DNA of 64,000 bases. Origin: Eremophila alpestris peregrina (lineage: Eukaryota; Chordata; Aves; Passeriformes; Alaudidae). Below, one piece after another: positions 22,101 through 36,487 of this stretch. Within the stretch, counting starts at the first letter, position 1, and each line of letters begins with the position of its first letter. Below the pieces are notes generated by a model, which saw only the letters and a program-made list of their open reading frames with translations, made no database searches and was not told the DNA's origin. Position numbers and translations under genes: made by a program. Where the stretch lies: positions 10,810,013-10,874,012 of the forward strand of contig WMCF01000023.1 of NCBI GenBank assembly GCA_009792885.1, in the 5' to 3' direction.

Positions 22101-25100
22101 GTTCTCAAACCAAAGGATTTGTGCTTGGTAAAGTGAGGGAAGGTTACTCCATGTTACTGATTAAGTGAAACCACATAAGATGTTGCATTTACTCTTCTCT
22201 TTTAAAACATAAGTACTCCAAGGACAAATCAAACCCACAGAATTCACATGGCAACACTGCAGAATCCCAAGGGAATTTCAGTTGCATTCACAGTCACACT
22301 AATCAAAGTTTAGAGTAATGCTATGCAAGATTTTCTCCAAGACATAGGGACAACAAAATTCTTAACAAATCTGTTTTGGTCAAACAACATAAGAAGGGGC
22401 TACTGGACTCCTTCTGTCTGCAGTAATTATCTGGGCTTTTCTCAAGGTAACTGACATGACAACAGCAATCTAGAGTTTCATTAAACTGGAGAAAAGTATT
22501 TCTAGGTAAAATAAAGCTGCACGAGATTGTAGAGAATTCTGGAAGAAGAAGAGAATTTAGAGTCAGTCCTTATTGCTGAGTGGAAATTCAGATGGAGGAA
22601 TCGATGTTGGCAAATAAGGTGTTTTGGGTGAGATTCACTGCACTTAACTTCAGCCACCTAAAAAAAAAATCAAGCAACTTAGCTACAGATCATTATCCTC
22701 TGTATTTCTCAAAAGCCGATGGAGACATCTGCATCTCTCCAGCAGAGCGAGGGATGCATCTTATCCAAACACTGGTGTGAAAATCAAGTCTGTCTCACTT
22801 TGGTGATGATAAAGGGAGACCAAGTGACTATCCTAGCCTTGGCATATCAGTTTTATGCAGCTGAAGACAGGCTATATATCACAATTGGTCTGAAGGCAAA
22901 GCAAGGAAAACTGGAAACAAGGAAGCTGCAAATATCACTGCAGCCTAGCTTCAGGCTACCAACAGTCTGCTTCTAAACCAGCCTGTGCCCTGGAGGCTTA
23001 TCACTGAAATCTTTAAAAGCTCCCCTTTTCTGTTTCTCCTCTACCATTCTTTACACCAGCAAATAAACAGAAGTTGGTCTTCAAGACAAGTATCTTGAAG
23101 TTAAGTTATTCAAGAGACAGCTTCACATTTCAGGGAAATGTTAAAATGTTTTCATACAGCTCTATGTATTTACTCTGTGCTCTTAGCAATACTCCACAAT
23201 AGTTCAAATGATTATTTATTTTTGACATTAAATTACTCTTTTGTTATAGCCGAAGTTACAGTAGGCAGGAGATCAACTGAGAACAAGTCACAACTCTTTA
23301 AAACACTATCAGGGCTGGACCACAAACAAAATTCAGGCATCTCAGCCACCTTCCCTTGATTATTTAAAAGCCTTAAACCTCTCACAAGGAACTATGTAAC
23401 ACTACACAGAAGGAGATTTAGACTATACTTTTCTCAGGGAGTCGCAAACCACAAATTAATATGTTTTCCTGATTTTTTCAGGGCCATCCAGTGGTTCAGG
23501 GCGTCACATCAAACAAAAGGCAATAAGCATCCCTCTAAACTTTTGTATTTTTAATAGCAACAGTTCTGCCATTAGTGCAAAAGATCTGCAATTTTAAATT
23601 GTAAGAAACAGGACTGATATCAATTGCTTTCTGCAGAAAAACATGGAACTGTATTAGTAGTTAAAAGGGAAGTCTAGGCATTGTGCAAAATCTCATTCAA
23701 GGCAAAGCTTGGTAAGTGGAATGTATGATGGCATCATCTCAATTCACAGTTGTACCTCCAAAACCAGGAGAGAACTATGAAAATCACATTCAGGTTTAAC
23801 TATGGAGCCACATTTTCAAGGAGCAAGCTGTCATGTGCTCCAGGCAGCCCATCCAATTGCTGTTCAACCCTCAGAAACATGTGTCTGGCTTTCAAGTGAG
23901 TAAGCTGGATAAAAATCAGACTCACTGCAGTGCTAACACAATATACAGGTAAGAAACACCATACATTTTTGATACTAAGTACAAAGCCACTGCTAAAGGC
24001 ATGCTGATTTCAAAGTTAGCCTCCAGTCAATAACCTGCCCTCACTAACCCTTCCATCATTAGTAGCTCTCCTCAGGCAGTGGACCTAAACCATTCAGTCC
24101 CTTCCTCAGCAGTGGTTTTACACAAATGAAAAGTCAGCTGACTTCAGGTCATGCATCTGTGGTTCATCCTGGCACCTGGAAAGAGCAACTTTCAATGTCC
24201 TCAAACAATTCATCACAGCAAATGCACAAAGCCTGCACTGTGAGGACGTCTCTGACTTGGTGCTCTAAACTAATATCTTATGTGAACAGCTATTTTTTCC
24301 CAGCAGAAGCACTGTTTTGTTATAGGACCTTCTCTCTGGCTAGGTCGGTATCTTGTGTAATACAGCAGGGACTTCAAAGTGGGTCATGGCCTCAAGGCCA
24401 ACTGTCAGAATATCCAATTACAATCCATAACCACCTACTGAAGAGAGTCAGAAAAGCAAATTGAGAATACAATATGCCTAGTAGGAGCTTAGGCATGTAC
24501 AGTACTGCAAAATGCAGCAATAAGGCCACACACCTCCTTTAAAATTAAATTTCACTTGGGAAAGTCTAATTTCTAGTTTGTGCTTTGGTATAAGTATCTA
24601 TACCACAAACAGCAAACAGAAGAACAGTACAGAGCACATCTAATCCTTTCTGTTTCATTTCCACAGCATATAAGTAGCCAAGAGTTACAAAATGGGAAGG
24701 GGAAGGGATCATGTTTATGATAAGATAATTTCCAAGGGCAATGTAGCACATCTGCCACAGCCTGAAAACTGTCTGTGAAGAAGGAGCCCACATCCAGCAA
24801 TGCAGAGAAGTGGGGAAACACACAGTAAGATGTCATTTAGCAAAAAAAAAAAGCCATAGGAGATCCATGCAAGCATGCTGTGCATTTTCCTGCGCACTGT
24901 TTTTAGCATCAGGCAAATAACTGAGCCCACCCCTAGAGGAAGTGCTAGCTTGCCAAATTACAATGACAATAGAAATTTCATTCTGTTCTCACAGGGCACT
25001 TCAAAGCAGAAGCTGAATGGCTCACTGCACAATTTAATATGTATCTATTTGAAAGAATCACTCCACATTACATCAAATAAACATTTTAGGTTACCACTCA

Positions 25101-26948
25101 GGCTAGTTTATGATAGAATTTTTTTTTTCCTTCTCAGTTATGCAAAGTCATTTTGAACCAAAAAAATAAGAGGAAGAAATTCACAAGACTATGGCCTAGG
25201 ATTTAAAAACAACAGACTTGCAATTACAGATTTCTTGGGCTGCTGCATCCGTGTAGTTTTTGTGGTGGGACTGAAGCCCTGTAGGATGGAGATGGTTGCT
25301 TTGCTGTGTGTAGGTAGCAAGGACAGAAATCTACTGCAAGGATTATCTGTCCACATTTCTGTTTCCATGGGGAAACATGAATGGTATTAACTATGTCAAA
25401 AGCTCACAGGTGCTGCAGGAGGTTTTTGTTTTGGTTTTACTCAAACTTGTCAATTCCTTCCCAACAGGAAAGCATCTCCAACTCAACACAGAACAAAACC
25501 TGGGCTCACGACTCTGTGCAAGACTGAACGTAACTGGTCCACTGACAATACACGAGGATTATATCATACACGAAGCAGCTGCAGTGCAGAGAGGATTAAG
25601 CATCAAAGATGCTTTTTTCTACACCTGTAGAAGACAAGACAATCTTTGAATTTTGGTCACTTAAATACAGGACAAAAACACCTTACAGAAATTAATTAAT
25701 GGAGAGATCGGTCCTGAGGCTCTGACCGTGGCACTAATGTCTGTTCCATCAGGATATCAGACATGGCAGAGAGTGACATCCATTCAGAACTTACATCCCT
25801 GTCTCTCACAGTGACAGGCACTCAATGTGTCACGGTGCTTTAACTTTGTGTGACCAGAACTAGACAATCACAGTCTCATCACAGAGCCAGAGACTGCAGT
25901 CTCATGACCCTCTGTACTATGTGAAACAGAACATGCAGAAAATACCTAATACCTAGTGCTTAGTAAGAGGTCATCCACACAAGGCAGAGAGTCAGAGCTC
26001 ATCTAGAAGAGTGCAAGTCATTCAAGTGTCCAGTGGGACCATATGGTGCCATGGCCATTTGTGCCCATGATTTCTGGGTAGAAAGCATGACTATTCCAAA
26101 TTTGCACACACTTCAAACTGACGTGAGTGATGACACAAAGAAAAGGAGGGGACAGCTGTGATTCATCTGACCTACAACGTTACCTCCAAGACCTAGAACT
26201 GAAGGGCATCTTCAGCACAGGCCTAGGAAAAGTCACAGATGAATGCAGAAGCAAGACTCTGAGAGCCCCCTGAAACTGCATTCCAGTCCTACATGTAGCT
26301 TTCACAGCACTAAGCAAATCAAAGAGCAGGAGAAAGGACAGTCAGCAGGATGAGCAGGTGCATGCAGGTGAAATGGTGCTTCCTCCTAGTTTGCTGGCTG
26401 AAGTCAAAAACAAGAGACCCCACTGGGCTCTCAGGAATTCTCTCATCAAAGAAAAACAGCTAGGTTGGAAAATAGTACTTTGGAGATGCTTTGGTGCTTA
26501 ACATACTTCATAGGGCAACCCTTTGTAGAACACTGGTCTATTTACAAGCACGAGCTTTAAGGCAATCACACAGACCAGGCTGTCAGTCCTTGGCATCTTA
26601 TAAAAAATACTTATGATGTAACAAAAGCTGAAGAGATAGTCCATATGGTCACATTTACCTACAATTTCTTCTCTTCTGACCGCTATTCTCTTCCTCTGAA
26701 GGGCTGTTTGCACTGAACAAGAGTGTTCTGGGATTTATCTCTGAAGGTGTCCTTTTCTGCAGAATACAAGTCTCCAACTCAGAACCAAGAACTGAAATGT
26801 ATAAGCCTTCCACATGGACATCTCATGTAAAATAGCTTTGTGTTTAAATGGGCTTTAGTTTGAACTTCTCCCCTTTCATTTTCCTGTAGCAATTTGCAAG
26901 GCTGCGTTTTGGTCAAGTTTCAAGACACATGATATGAATGTGCATTAC
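19159..26948 (-). other. SERGEF: SERGEF last intron, proximal part
   Basis: Intronic DNA relative to the minus-strand gene. I searched the minus strand for RCC1-repeat signatures (W-G-x-N-x-x-G-Q-L, S-E-H-N-L-A, G-W-D-F, S-G-W-T-H) in reverse complement and found none. Open frames at 21057-21305, 24126-24464 and 24566-24930 have no recognisable domain. A pyrimidine-rich tract sits at 21855-21916. Confidence 0.6.
21855..21916. repeat. Pyrimidine-rich low-complexity tract
   Basis: Nearly pure C/T on the plus strand, ending in repeated TTTTC units. It reads as a purine tract in the SERGEF direction, so it would not act as an acceptor tract for that gene. Confidence 0.8.
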
Positions 26949-27653
26949 TGTTGAGTGAAGTCTAAAAAAACTGCTTGTTGATATTAAACAAGTGAGGGGT
27001 TTTCCCCCCTTCCCCCCCCCCATGCTTAACAAGTAAATCTGAGATCAATTCCAGCAGTCATAAGCTAAAGTGTTAGAAATGCAAAGAGAAACATCAAGGA
27101 AACAAGTGGTGACTGAGTTGCTCAGTTTCCATCTTACTGATTGAACTGGTAGATTTTCTCACAGCTACACAAACAGTGCTACAGAGCAGAAGTAGTTGCA
27201 GCTCAGCAGTGATGATATTAGGATGCCTTATTTTGCAAAGTTTCAAGTTGTGATCTTGGTGTATCACAATGGCTCAGATGATGGCACCCCTGCAAGTGTC
27301 ACAGTGCAGCTATAATAGTGACAGCGCTGTAGCACTGTGCGCTGTGAGAACTTTAAAATGCATAGCTCAATAAAAGCTATAGCAGAGCTATAGTCAGAGA
27401 GCGTTCAGGGTTCAGAACTAACCCTCCTTTCTGGGCAGGATTTGTGGATTATAAGTTTCCTCTGTGCTGCAACCGTTGTACTTGAGTTAACCCACTTGTA
27501 TCCAGTCCAAGTGTGCCTACAGCACACTGTACTGTAGTGCAAGTGCACATCTAATAAACTCCTGTGGATCATGTGCCTTGTCTTGTCTGTCTGTCTGTCT
27601 CAGTCTGGGCCTGTTGTTACTGGGACTCTTGTCACTGTGTGGGGGTCTGAACA
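26949..27653 (+). mobile_element. Putative endogenous retrovirus LTR (solo)
   Basis: The proposed element starts TGTTGAG and ends ...GTCTGAACA, the TG...CA termini of retroviral LTRs, and is about 705 bases long. It has LTR-like internal order in the plus direction. A TATA-like CAATAAAAGC lies near 27369. AATAAA follows at 27553, and then a GT-rich (TGTC)n stretch resembles U5. Its first 60 bases are closely similar to 28630-28690, which argues for a repeat family. I see no primer-binding site, coding region or clear target-site duplication, so it would be a solo LTR. The borders are estimates and no family name is assigned. Confidence 0.5.
27581..27600. repeat. (TCTG)n short tandem repeat
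   Basis: Several TGTC/TCTG units just downstream of the AATAAA of the putative LTR. Confidence 0.8.
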
Positions 27654-28629
27654 GGGTAACTCTAGATCTACTCAGATACAACAAGGGTTGGGCCATTTGA
27701 GCACCTAGAAAAAGAGTAAACAGTGGTAACAAAACCCTCACGTTCACACTGATGCCATTTGCAGCCACCATTGCCCTCTGCCTCATACAATACAGTTCTG
27801 TGAACTAACAGGACCTCTTTCAAAGAAGAAAACAGACAGCTGACAGAGCTGTGACAAAAGATGAAGCCAAGCAATAAAATATAAAAAAAACCAAAAACCC
27901 AGGATTCAGACTTCAAACACAAACCACAGAGAGGTTTACGTCAAGCACGTGCACCAAAGGCAAGTCATGTTTCCTCAGAAGGGCTGATGAAACACAATGC
28001 TCTTACTCAAGGTTGGCTGTGAAGGGCTGGGCTAGTGTTAACTTTTAATGACAAGTGAAACTCGAATACTGAAGAAAAACAATTCAAAAAACCCCACAAC
28101 AACTCCCCAAACAAACTGGAAAGTATTGACACCACAAACTGCACCCTTGCTCCCATCTACATGGCTAAGCCATTAGTCTGATTTCTGCAAAGTCCTATTT
28201 CTTAAGGGCTAGGAAATTATCAGGAACTTCAGTCATATCACCCTGTTAAGAAACTCATGCAAAGTAAAGAGCCAAATAATGTGTAGCAGATGGGATACAC
28301 TAATTTTCTCCACAGGTAAGCAACAGCTAGGGAGACCAGGACCATAGCAATAACAACTCTGATCTTTTAACTGTACTTTTAAAGCAAGAGTTCACTAAGT
28401 GCCATATTTCACTAAGAGTTCTGGAAAAAGTAAGCAGATGGTCAATACTGGCTATGAAAGAAAGAGTGGGAGAACAGGCTTTGCCAGCTATAATTAAAAA
28501 CAAGTATTATACTATTAAGAATTAAAAAGGGTCAGGAAGAGAATCAAAGCAGACAGCCTCAAAAGGAAAGTGCCTATAAGGCAGGATTGGATCTGCTTCT
28601 CCAATCATCATTTCAAAATCATACATGAC

Positions 28630-28690
28630 TGTTGAGGGAGGTCTGGGGGAATTGCTTGTTGATATTAAGCAAAGGAAGAGTTCTGCCATC
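28630..28690 (+). mobile_element. Fragment related to the start of the 26949 LTR
   Basis: It begins TGTTGAGGGAGGTCT and shares the segment TGCTTGTTGATATTAA with 26949-27000. Identity over the first 55-60 bases is roughly three quarters by eye, and similarity fades after that. It is either a second, truncated LTR of the same family or another copy of a repeat that both derive from. Confidence 0.45.
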
Positions 28691-31600
28691 AATATGTGTT
28701 AAAACCAAAGGCGAGTTTGCTTAGATAGAAACAGTTTTTGACATCACTTCTGGTGCAGAACAGAGATTCTGAGCAAGACATAAAGCATAGCTTGCAAACT
28801 TTTTTTTATCTGTATGGACCAATCTTACTCTATTCTCCATTACCTTTATTCACTGAACTATTTCATTACAAACCCATAATTCTTGTTGGAAAAAAACAAA
28901 CTGTTAAATTTCAATACCAAGCTGGCAAAATATGAGCACTTCCAGCAATACACAGGGCTAAACAGACCCCAGCCCTGAGTGGCACGGAGTAGATTATGGG
29001 TGTGCAAACACACCTTTTACATATTCAAGCCAGGTAGTCAGAAAAAATCCTTGCTGTAGCACAGCTTCTTCATATTTCTGCCTTCACCCTCCTCTGTCAG
29101 ATACCAGTACATTTACTCTTCACATCCTTCTTACCTAATCTTCCCTGGAAGTGCACAAGGCAATGAGAGAAACACTACCAGAATTTGGGATGCCACTGGG
29201 TGCCAAGTGACACCATTTAAATGTTCTGATAAGGAAAGGCAAACAACATCCCTGACACATAACGTTCAAGGTACATTTTGGGGACACCTCCCCACTGTGT
29301 CTCCATCAGTAGAAGATGCACCTAAAATCTGAATTGGGGGTAGCTCCTTAAGCAGAGGGAATATACCAAGTCAGTCCTTGGAAGAAAGGCAAGCACAACA
29401 CAGTGTCCTGAGATGAAAAATTCCTGCAATCAGTGCTGTGAGATGCCTTCTGAAAGTTTCTGCTCTGCTACATTTTTTGGGTGCTGGCAAATTAGCTATA
29501 CAGAAAACAGCATTCATGCATCAGGTGCAGGGATGTGAGGCTGGAAAGTAAAATCTGTCTTTGGCACAGCAACAGGGAGAACAGCTGATGGGCAGAGGGA
29601 TTCAGAGGCCCCATGCCAGCTCCAGAAGGTTGGAGAGCAGAATGGACAATGCAAGCTGGGTCCCTGAGATGCTGTTCTGCACTTTCCCATCTGATCCTCC
29701 GCATAACCTCAGGGAGAAGCAGAAACTAGCTGGACTGAAGACAGGAATATCTGACACCATTTTGGAAGGACTATATCTGCCAGAGACCTGGAATAACAAA
29801 GTATCCTTCAGATTAAAAAAGATAAACAAAACAAACACTCCTATCTCCGAAATAATATTTGACCAAATTAAGAATTCAGGAGCTTTGCTCTCCTCACTTT
29901 AGAAGAAACAGAAACACTGGAAATATGGGATCTCCATACACTGGCCTGTGTCTTTCTGCTCTTTCCTGTGTCTATGCAGAAAGCCAGTTTCTTCCATTTT
30001 ATATCTGGCACTAGACTAATTACACAGTAGGAGCAGCTATAGAAGGCAACTTAGAAAGAAAGGGAGACAGAAAAGAATTAGGTAGAATTTAAAGCCACAT
30101 TTGGCCCTATGACAAATGTTTATCATTACTCACAGAGAAAAAGCAATAGCATGAAAACCTTTTAAGTGATGGATAATAATACCGAGAAAACAGTGTAGAA
30201 GACCAAAACCCAATCAAGCCCCAACTTGTGGTAAAACAGCAAGCTTCAGTATGCAGCAAGAAGAGCAATAGATGACATGCTTGTGTGTCCACAGAACCGT
30301 GCAAATAACATCCAAACAAGGGAACACTATACAAAGTAGTTCTCACTAACCTGCAACAGGAATGTGAGAGAAGTTCAATGTATTCTTTACACTGCTGAAA
30401 AGCAGAACAACCAAATATAAAGATAACAAAGCCAGACAATGTTGAGATGTTTTCTTAAATGACTTAGAAATGTTTTTTTCTCTGGTTTTGTAATAACTTA
30501 AGGCCTGCTGAACACCAATCATGAAAATATTTCTTGTACAGTGCAGCTAAGAGATCTTTACTTTTCAGGCTCACTTATTAACAGAGCTGTAGTTCTGTTC
30601 ATGGGTGAACCAAAATACAATTCTCATGATTCTGGAAAATGAACTCCATCTCAGTGCGATCCAATACATGGAGGCTTCTTACATCTATTCAGGAATAGAT
30701 GAAGCAAGAATAAGAATTTTAAGCATCCAATCAACCTAGCAGAAGTGATTCATGTTCCAAATTAATCCAAAGATTTAAAAATGCTCGGATTCTCTAAATC
30801 AGAGCCTTTTCATTTTTTTAATCTTTTTTTTTCTTGGCAGAAGGGGGTGGAGGCACTTATCAGCATTTTAAAGCTCTCTCTAATAATTATTGACACAGAA
30901 AGGTTAATAAAGACCATAATCTTTACTTAAAAATACTAAAAAGGATACAAGAACCATCAAGGTCAAAGTATTTCAAGATGGCCACAGCTACTCATGTGTC
31001 TTTTTTAATTTTTATAAAAAAAAAACAGAGATAAAAAAGGATTAGAACATGAGTGCCAACAATGGACTTAACATTTGTGTTTGAAAAATACTTCTATGCA
31101 CACGTACAGACACGTATTCTACATCTAGCTACATTTATTCTACATATAAAGAGGGATGCTTGCTTAGCAGATTTCATGCTTTCAGCCCCTGCATTTGTAG
31201 TGACAACATGATTTGTAGCACAACACGGTTTCTGTCTCTGCACACATCCCTCTGCAGCTGTTCACTGGTGTTTTGGAGGACCTGAGTTTCTGTAAGTGGG
31301 ATTCAATTAACCTAAGCCCAAAACATCTGTGGTGTTTGTACCTGTGCATGCACGTAGCCATCCTTCATGGAGGAACCTAAATCATCTCACACTCAAGTGA
31401 CAAACAGGCAGTGTCAGAGTGGGGTTCATCTCACCCAAAGCAAATATCTGAAGTCAAAAGAATTCTTCTACCACCACCCTTTTACTCATCTCTTCCTCTC
31501 CACTGCCTACAGATACCTGAGCAGTTCAGGCATAGTTTAAAGTTAAAGCAGACAGACCTTGCCCCAGATGCCCAGCCCAACCTGCTTTACAAACTTGCTG

Positions 31601-34600
31601 TCAGGAGACATCCAGCTTTCTGAAAAATAAGATGCTTCCCAAGCAAAATTATTCATTGAGATTTCAACTGTCCCCCAAATCTTTAAACAATTTTGAACAT
31701 ACTTACATAACCTGATCATCCAAAATGTCATCTATGCACAGAAAACTCTGAATGCTGTGCACTTCACAAAACCACCTACAGCAAGATGAGGATCTCTGCA
31801 TTACAGGCCCCTTCAGCAAGCACCAAGCTGTCTCTTCCCTGTTTTACTGCATCTTTGGTATCAGTTCATTCAAATATGCACCAAAGGGATTTCCTAATCT
31901 TTTTCAGCTACCTGATGCATTGTTATCAACTTTTGCATGAGAGTGCCTATTATTATGGAGGAAACACATTTCATTAATTTCCTAAGAAATGGGAATTATT
32001 CTTATGTTTAAGCAGTAGCTGTTGCTTCAAACACTTTAAATCTCTGTGTTGAAATGTGGTTTGAATAATTTTGGTTGCTCTGATTTTCAACACCTTCTCT
32101 CCTAGCCAGGGTGTCATGCATGAAGGTTGCTCATGGAACTGTTTACTTTCCAGCACGAAAGGTTATCTTTTGCAGAAATTTCATATGAAATCCTTCTAAC
32201 TAATTAGTCTACAGTTCCCACAGCACTTTATTTAATTCTTTCTTTTTAATTAGGTGTTGTGGGTTTTTTGGCTTGGTTGGGGTTTTTTATTTGTATTAGA
32301 AAGCTCCCAAAGCTCTCTCAGGCAGAAATATTTCTCGCTCTCTCTGCAAGAGATGCTTTTTGGATGCTTTTGTTACTGAGAAATTTTTTTTTGGCTCTCC
32401 AGGGGACAATTAAACAATGACAACATTGTATTCAGCCCAAAGCATAATTCTATTTTTGAAGGTTTCATTTGACTTACATGATAGTGACCACAACTTTCCA
32501 TCCACAAGGCCATGTAATTCAAGTTCAGCCTCATGTCAGCGTGCACTGCCTCAACCCAAGTCCCAGGGGTTGCAAAAACTACTGAGCTGGCAATGTGATT
32601 AGGTAACCAGCTCTCCTTCAGGCTGACTACACGGATGGATCCAAAGCTGCTTCTCTAACTGGCAATCAGCAAAGGTCTTAACAGGATTTAAGAAGCAAAG
32701 GCAAGCCTTGATGGGAAAGGCAAAGGGGACCAATTGCTTATCCTTGAAATGAAAAAAGAGGCCATGAGGAAAAATTTTGGAGAGCAACTAAAAGCAAAAC
32801 CCTGAGTCATGACCAATTCCTTCATTTCCAGCTGTTTCTGTTACTGATGCTCCTTTTAGCCATGTGACTCTAAACTTTCTCATTATAGAGAATTACCCTG
32901 CACAGAGCAGAACTATAATCCTCCATCCTGAGCTCTGAAGGGATCTGGTCAGACTTTCCCTCTGACAAATGGCAGAAACTATCTCAAGAAGCAGCAGACA
33001 GCAGGGGACTAAACCTGAGTGCTGCATTACTAGCTAAAGGCTATTCACTGACTCTGCTCTTTCTACATTTTCCCACCTCATTTTAACTACTTTAGCTATT
33101 TTAGGTTATTATCTCTTTAGGCCAAGGATCTGCTGCATGGTCTGACCTCACCTTGAGCCCATAGATGCTGTGTAATGAAAATAAATAATGAAAAAAACTC
33201 TAAAATTCTCTGTTGCATTTTAGCATCCATGTGTTTAGATTCACAGTGCTCTTCAAATCTGGAACTTGAGAAAAGAAGGGAATAAAAACCCTGAAGCAAA
33301 GGTGTTATTTGGTTCACCTGTGCATTTAGAATACACTTGAAAAAATGAACAGTTAAATTTGGCATGAGACATCATGCACTTAATTATCCTTTCTCACATA
33401 GTGACTGATATGAAATAAAACCATGTTACTTTATTCAGTTATGAAAAGAACTTAAGGAAATAATCATTAAAGCAGAAGTGACTTATATAGGCCTGCTTTT
33501 AAAGAGTGATTTCTTGAGAAAATGCTCCTCAGTGGTTTTTTTTTTTTCTCCCCATCTACAGTCCAAGGACATTTGACTATCCCTAGGGAACATTTTAAAA
33601 GTTCACGATTTACGGCAGTAATTCATACAACATCCTTAAATTAATGACCATTCAGAACAGAGGAAAGAAAATAATACAGAGTGAAAGCAGAACTCAGTTA
33701 AGTAGAGAGAAGCCATGCAAAAAGTCATTTGAGGGCTCCTGAATGCATATGGGATCTGTTGAGACAAAAAGCTATTGCTAGGAGTCAGCATTGATTTCCA
33801 CATTTGTGCTATACAGACCCTGAGGATTAAGTTAAGCACTGAATTCTGGAGTCAGGAGAACAGCAGCCTCCTGTGAGCGTGACATTTCTGCCTCTGTGGA
33901 GGGCTGCGACTCACAGGGCAGCTTATTCCTTTTTTTATGGAGCAAATATCATCTGTGAACTGAGATAATTTTTAATTCATTTTGGCACTTATTTCTTACC
34001 TTTCATTTTCTCTATCCAGCACCTCTTTCCCCCTAAAAAGATGTCTTTTGTCCCCTCTCCCTGCTGTGCTCATCCATGCAATATTTCTGCAGACCTCTGT
34101 GTGAAGGCAGCATTAGCTGCAAGGGTATCAGTGCAACAGAGAATCTGCTTGGTACCCGCTCACCAGCTGTGTCTCTTTCAATCTTTCTCTGCCAATAAAG
34201 GATTTTAGGGGATTGCAGGAGGTTTACTTTCTGTGCAGGAGGCTAAGAGCTGCACCCTGTAACTATAGTGACAACTATTGTGAAAGCTCCCGATTCTTAT
34301 TGGCATGCCTCGCAAAAGCCTGTGGAGAAATTTATGCAATTAGAGAAACAGAAAATTAAACATCCTAAAAGCCAAAGGAAAATATTGTGGTGATCTGCAT
34401 CCCCATGCATTGCTTAAATAGTTCCTCGTGGTAATTTGCTTCTTTTACTCTATAGTGGTAACATTAAAACAGCATTTAAAAATTTGCAGTTTTAACAGTG
34501 ATTTAAGCCTCCACAATGCCAAAACAGAAGATGCACTTGCAATCAGCTCAGAAAATAGTGTGGCACATTGCTGTATTTGACAAAAATTCATCACTGGGAA

Positions 34601-34724
34601 ACTGACACTACATAAATGGAGAGAAGAATAAGGTGCATCCATTTTTTCATAGAGAGTAACAAACATTTGCATAGGGATATAGTGAATTATTCATCTCTTA
34701 CAGACAAGACAAAAGACAAAGATC

Positions 34725-34750
34725 TTTCTAAAAGGTATTTCTAAAAGGTA
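34725..34750. repeat. Perfect 13-base tandem duplication
   Basis: TTTCTAAAAGGTA occurs twice without a gap, followed by a partial third copy. Confidence 0.9.
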
Positions 34751-35888
34751 TAAAAAGGTATCCAAAGGATATGCATTTTAAAGGATTTTCCTATGCTCAC
34801 AGCAGTTAAGAACTGTGTGAAAATGATACTGGGATGCTTTGTCCCAGTCTTAAAGAGTTCTGTGACTTGATAGACAAGTTTGACATTCCAAATCCAACAG
34901 AACAGTTTCAAGCTCACAGCAAAATATGAATATGCTGCAGTCTGAAATTGCCTCAAATATCCTGGAAAGTTACCAAATCGCTTACGTCGAGCTTGAAAAT
35001 GCCACCTCTGAATGTGCTTCCAAGGCCATGATCCACAGTGCTGGAAAATTGATCCTTGCTAATGGCCACCATTTATAGCCCTAACCTTTACTACATTGCT
35101 TCAGTTCTCTCCAACAGCTTAAACAATATTAACCAAAAACACTTCCAAAGATTTTAACAATTACCACCAGACCCAGAACCAGACCTGCAAAAACCTTGAC
35201 CTTATTGACAAAGTAGATTTGCATGGTTGCAGGAATTGCCAGTTTTGCAGTCAAGGAATGGGACCAAAACACTTCACCCCAGCTACCAGTTCTCATTTCC
35301 TGCTCTGCTGTTGTGATTTTTGTCTCTAAAAAAGCACAATAATCACAATTACTTTTTTCATTTTAATCATAATCAAAATAAAAATATTTATTAGCAAGGT
35401 TTAGGGAAAATACTGAGCTGTTAATATAGCTTCGCTGAATCTAATACTCTTGCAGTACACAATGCAATCCAGGCAGCCTGGAAAGGATGAAAATGATGTG
35501 TTGCTATGGAAACAGGAAGGCACATGTTTAGGTTGCTCATCCCTGAAGAGCTGCCCCACCAGTATCTTTAAAGTCTGCTAATAAAATTTTAATTAATGAT
35601 TAGAATAAAGTTAATTTCACCTCCTATTGGACACCAGAATCTTGGTTTACATACTGTCAAGCTCTTTTAATGTTCCCTGCATCCAACTATGCCCTACAAC
35701 ATTAAGAATAAATTTATGTACAAACAGAATGTCAGCATGCATTTTTCTAGTACAGCTACTTAAAATTATTATTCCACACAACAATAGATACCAGCTTCCC
35801 TAATTAAAATCTTGTGCATGTAGGAAGGTGCTTTTTAATTTATTAATCGATATGCCATACCCTCCCCTTCAAAAAAGCCAACCATAAC

Positions 35889-35928
35889 AACTCAATAAAT
35901 CAGGTCTCAACTCAATAAATCAGGTCTC
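35889..35928. repeat. Perfect 20-base tandem duplication
   Basis: The unit AACTCAATAAATCAGGTCTC occurs twice in direct succession with no mismatch, suggesting a recent slippage or duplication event. Confidence 0.95.
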
Positions 35929-36487
35929 TGATCATTACTGGCTTAAGACCATCGACCAGGGATATGCCCATTGAGAATGTGACAATTAGCCCAGTGCCAG
36001 TGTTGTCACTCACCAGACACCCTAAACATCTGCTGTTTCCTAGAAATTACAGCTTCCATCTAACCATGACATACCTGCAGACAGATCTTTCAAAACACTA
36101 GGGCTTACAAAGTAAAAATGCATTTCCAGACAGCCAAACAGAAAACAGGACAAGTTATTTGCTGGCACAACTCCACTTATTTCACTATTATCATAGCAGA
36201 GCATCTGGCCCCAAACATGCAGCCACTAATTATCTGTACAGTTAACTATGTCAGCACACTTATTTGTTATTATACGGGGAAATCAATAAGCGAGACTTGG
36301 TTAATGCTATAACTGATCTATTAAATCATTCTTTATAAATAACTAAGTACAATGTTAAGACTACCAGTACAGTAATAAACAGTTAACAAGCTCTGTATTC
36401 TGGATCACAAAACAGCAAAGCAAAGCTGAAAAGACAAGAAATCCATACTGTGAACAAACAGGTGTGTTGCTTCCTTTTTTTTTTTAA

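Larger units (their letters stand above)
27654..36487 (-). other. SERGEF: SERGEF intron, middle part
   Basis: No exon, RNA gene or further named repeat is recognised besides the entries listed separately. The 113-codon plus-strand frame at 29561-29902 and the 110-codon minus-strand frame at 30107-30439 have no recognisable domain. Confidence 0.55.
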
